A DNA stretch of 7,167 bases from an uncultured Chloroflexota bacterium (GTDB lineage: Bacteria > Chloroflexota > Limnocylindria > Limnocylindrales > CSP1-4): positions 1 through 7,167 of the forward strand of contig CAIYZX010000305.1 in NCBI GenBank assembly GCA_903930745.1, in the 5' to 3' direction. The notes beneath the pieces are model-generated. The model saw only the letters and a program-made list of their open reading frames with translations, was not told the DNA's origin and ran no database searches. Positions 5,439 through 7,167 of the stretch are shown piece after piece (positions within the stretch are counted from its first letter, which is position 1; each line of letters begins with the position of its first letter). The position numbers and the translations under genes are program-made.

Positions 5439-7167
5439 ACCGCTCGGTCTGCCAGCTCCGCGGAGAGGCCGGAGGCAAGGCGCTCCTCCAGCGTGATGTC
5501 GCGCTTGACCCCAACGAAGGCGATGGGTCGGCCGTCGGCGCCCGGCACCGCGGAGAAGGTTGCCTCCTCGTGGAGTGGCGTGCCGTCCTTGCGCCGGTTC
5601 ACCAGCACGCCGCGCCACGTCCGCCCCGCGGACAACGCGCCCCACATCTCGCGGTACGTGACATCCGGGGTGAGGCCGCCCTGGAAGATCCTCGGATTGT
5701 TGCCGATCAGCTCGTCGGCACGGTAGCCGGAGCTCGCCTCCACGGCCGGGTTCACGTACGTGATGGAACCGGCGGCGTCCGTGATGATGATGGACTCGGC
5801 CGCATGGTCGATGGCCTGGCGCAGGAGCGAGTGCCACTCGTCGCGCGCGAGGGCGTCCGTCAGGTCCTCCATGAGCGCTATCACCCCGGTGGGCCGACCG
5901 GCCCCGTCGCGGATGGTGCCCATCCGGATCTCGCAGGGGACGCTTGTGCCGTCTGGCCGTGGCACGTGGCCGATGACGGGATGCGAGGGCAGCCCGCTGA
6001 CGCCATCCCAGGTTCCGGCCTTGACCGCCGCGATGTGCGAGAGCATCGCGGCCGGGGCCCAATTCCCTGCCTCCGCCGATGGACGCCCGAGCATCCGCTC
6101 CGCGCTGGCGTTCCAGTCGGTGACCCGGCCCCGCAGGTCGGCGATGACGATGCCCAACGGGCTGGCGTCCAGGGCGGCCTGGAGCCTGGACTCCGCGAGG
6201 TCTCGACCCGCGGCGTCGGAACGGTCGTGCACCAGCAAGAGGATGCCAGCCAGGGTCGCTCCGTCTCGCTGGATGGGGGCGAGGACGGCTGCGAGCGGCG
6301 GGGAGCCGGCTCCGTGCTCCCCCGTCGGCTCGACGGTCACGGTCTCGCCGGCGGCCAGGCGTGCCGCCACCGCGTCCGTGAGCGACACGGGGCGGAGAAC
6401 GTCCAGCGCGAACGCGGAGTGACCCGCCAGGGCAGAGGCAGGCCGGCCGGCCATCGCCGCAAGGGCCCCGTTGACATACTCGATCTCGAACCCGCGGGCG
6501 GGCCCGGCCGCGAGGGCGATGCCCACGGGCACAGCCTCCACCGCCCGGGAGAGCAGGGCGCCGCGTTCCTCGGCCCGGATCCTGCGGGTCACGTCTCGAG
6601 CGGCGCCCTCCAGCGCCACGAGCCTGCCTGCGACATCGCGGACGGGCGTGACGACGTGCTCCATCCAGAGCGTGACCCCGGCCGGCGTGACCCATCGGAC
6701 CACCGGCGGGCCGTCCTCTTCGGCGTTCTCCACGTGGGCACCGAGCCGGGCAAGGTCGTCAGGGTGGACCAGCCCCCGGCCCAGCTCCGGGTCGGCGTAC
6801 AGCTCCGCGGGGCTGACTCCGGCGAGATGCTGCACGGACGGGCTGACGTACTCGAGGCGGGGAGCCGGGTCCAGGACCACGCGGTACACCACGTCTCTCG
6901 ACCGCTCCGCGAGCATCCGGTAGCGTTCCTCGCTGTCACTCACCATCCGCTGGGCGCGGGCAGCGCCGCGATCCCGCAGGACCAGCGAGAGCCACAACAG
7001 GGTGGCCGTGACGGCCACGTACGCGATCGCGCTCAGGGCGGCTTCCCACGCGCGCGTCTGCGGCGTGAGCGGGAGCAGCACGATCCCGGACACGAGCACC
7101 CAGAGGATCCCGGTGACGGCGTAGGCCACGACGACGCCGACGCGGCCGGCGCGGCCCCAGGTACCCA
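4940..7167 (-). CDS. Membrane-anchored multi-PAS and GAF sensor protein without output domain; N-terminal end at window edge
   Basis: The frame runs from the TGA at 4940-4942 to the window edge. The first complete in-window start is GTG at 7127-7129 (729 residues, numbering used here), but it lacks a ribosome site. Twelve more in-frame codons (GTWGRAGRVGVV) precede it, and the last two bases could belong to an NTG start, so the true start is probably at or past the edge. Two TM helices (about 2-20 and 31-51) carry the AYxxxGxLWxxxS anchor seen in many PAS kinases and diguanylate cyclases; the usual following Asp is Gly here. Four PAS domains follow: about 66-186 (YVSPSVQHLAG), 192-306, 313-428 (DWNASAERMLG) and 434-547, the most canonical (ITYVNPAVEASSGY, GNNPRIFQGG, RRKDGTPL). 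A GAF domain fills about 568-718, with GPW at 643-645 and a LLGPQLA end. No histidine kinase, GGDEF, EAL, HTH or methyl-accepting segment is present. It probably senses cytoplasmic signals at the membrane; ligand and partner are unknown. Confidence 0.92.
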   Translation of the reverse strand, partial: GTWGRAGRVGVVVAYAVTGILWVLVSGIVLLPLTPQTRAWEAALSAIAYVAVTATLLWLSLVLRDRGAARAQRMVSDSEERYRMLAERSRDVVYRVVLDPAPRLEYVSPSVQHLAGVSPAELYADPELGRGLVHPDDLARLGAHVENAEEDGPPVVRWVTPAGVTLWMEHVVTPVRDVAGRLVALEGAARDVTRRIRAEERGALLSRAVEAVPVGIALAAGPARGFEIEYVNGALAAMAGRPASALAGHSAFALDVLRPVSLTDAVAARLAAGETVTVEPTGEHGAGSPPLAAVLAPIQRDGATLAGILLLVHDRSDAAGRDLAESRLQAALDASPLGIVIADLRGRVTDWNASAERMLGRPSAEAGNWAPAAMLSHIAAVKAGTWDGVSGLPSHPVIGHVPRPDGTSVPCEIRMGTIRDGAGRPTGVIALMEDLTDALARDEWHSLLRQAIDHAAESIIITDAAGSITYVNPAVEASSGYRADELIGNNPRIFQGGLTPDVTYREMWGALSAGRTWRGVLVNRRKDGTPLHEEATFSAVPGADGRPIAFVGVKRDITLEERLASGLSAELADRAVLEDAIGRIDAGEDATETAERICDVVAGFAGVLSAWVARLPPDSDEVVPIAVRGPQPPVVVGVPATPAHARHVRARVVTGPWADNFADGRVDPRLVKPALVGTALVAAPIRSRGHVVAVLFAAGSAESPETWIARNVRMISAVAAHAGPLLGPQLARTAPQDPPAR

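Noticed and set aside
5488..5830. Fourth PAS domain as a LOV photosensor
   Set aside because: The loop reads GNNPRIFQGG, superficially like the LOV GxNCRFLQG motif, but the flavin-binding Cys is absent; this variant is common in ordinary PAS domains.
4749..6695. 648-codon minus-strand frame overlapping the sensor and the regulator start
   Set aside because: It is a +1/-1 shadow of the sensor gene, Arg/Gly/Ala-rich and without domains, while the sensor frame carries PAS and GAF motifs throughout.

Overview
This window is 7.2 kb of very GC-rich bacterial DNA holding three long genes, two of them cut by or running off the window edges. Nearly every third codon position is G or C, and starts are often GTG. 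The protein types (a zinc-ribbon membrane protein with a discoidin-like exodomain, a STAND/BTAD regulator, and a multi-PAS protein with the 'GxLWxxxS' membrane anchor) suggest a high-GC lineage such as Actinomycetota or Chloroflexota. This is an inference from style and domain content; no marker gene is present.

Layout. Bases 1-1722 (+) encode the C-terminal 573 residues of a modular membrane protein: a long Pro/Glu- and Pro/Gln-rich low-complexity segment, a four-cysteine zinc ribbon, a basic stretch, one transmembrane helix and a C-terminal beta-rich discoidin/NADase-type glycan-binding-like domain. Its reading frame is open at base 1, so the true start lies upstream. The segment is built from tandem DNA repeats (two 102-bp units, then four 21-bp units). 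A 37-bp gap with a small inverted repeat separates it from the next gene, which is convergent.

Bases 1760-4837 (-) encode a large (about 1,000 residue) MalT/LAL-like STAND ATPase regulator. It ends in an OmpR-type winged helix plus a BTAD domain rather than the LuxR-type HTH usual after this ATPase. Bases 4940 to the right edge (-) encode a membrane-anchored sensor with two TM helices, four PAS domains and a terminal GAF domain, and no recognisable output domain. The sensor lies 102 bp upstream of the regulator on the same strand, so the two may be co-transcribed.

How they may work together (inference): the sensor has inputs but no kinase, cyclase, phosphodiesterase or methyl-accepting domain, while the regulator has a nucleotide switch and a DNA-binding output but no obvious ligand domain. 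A functional link between them is possible, but the sequence does not prove it. No RNA genes, CRISPR arrays, transposases or phage genes were seen. The many other long open frames are mirror images of the three GC-rich genes.
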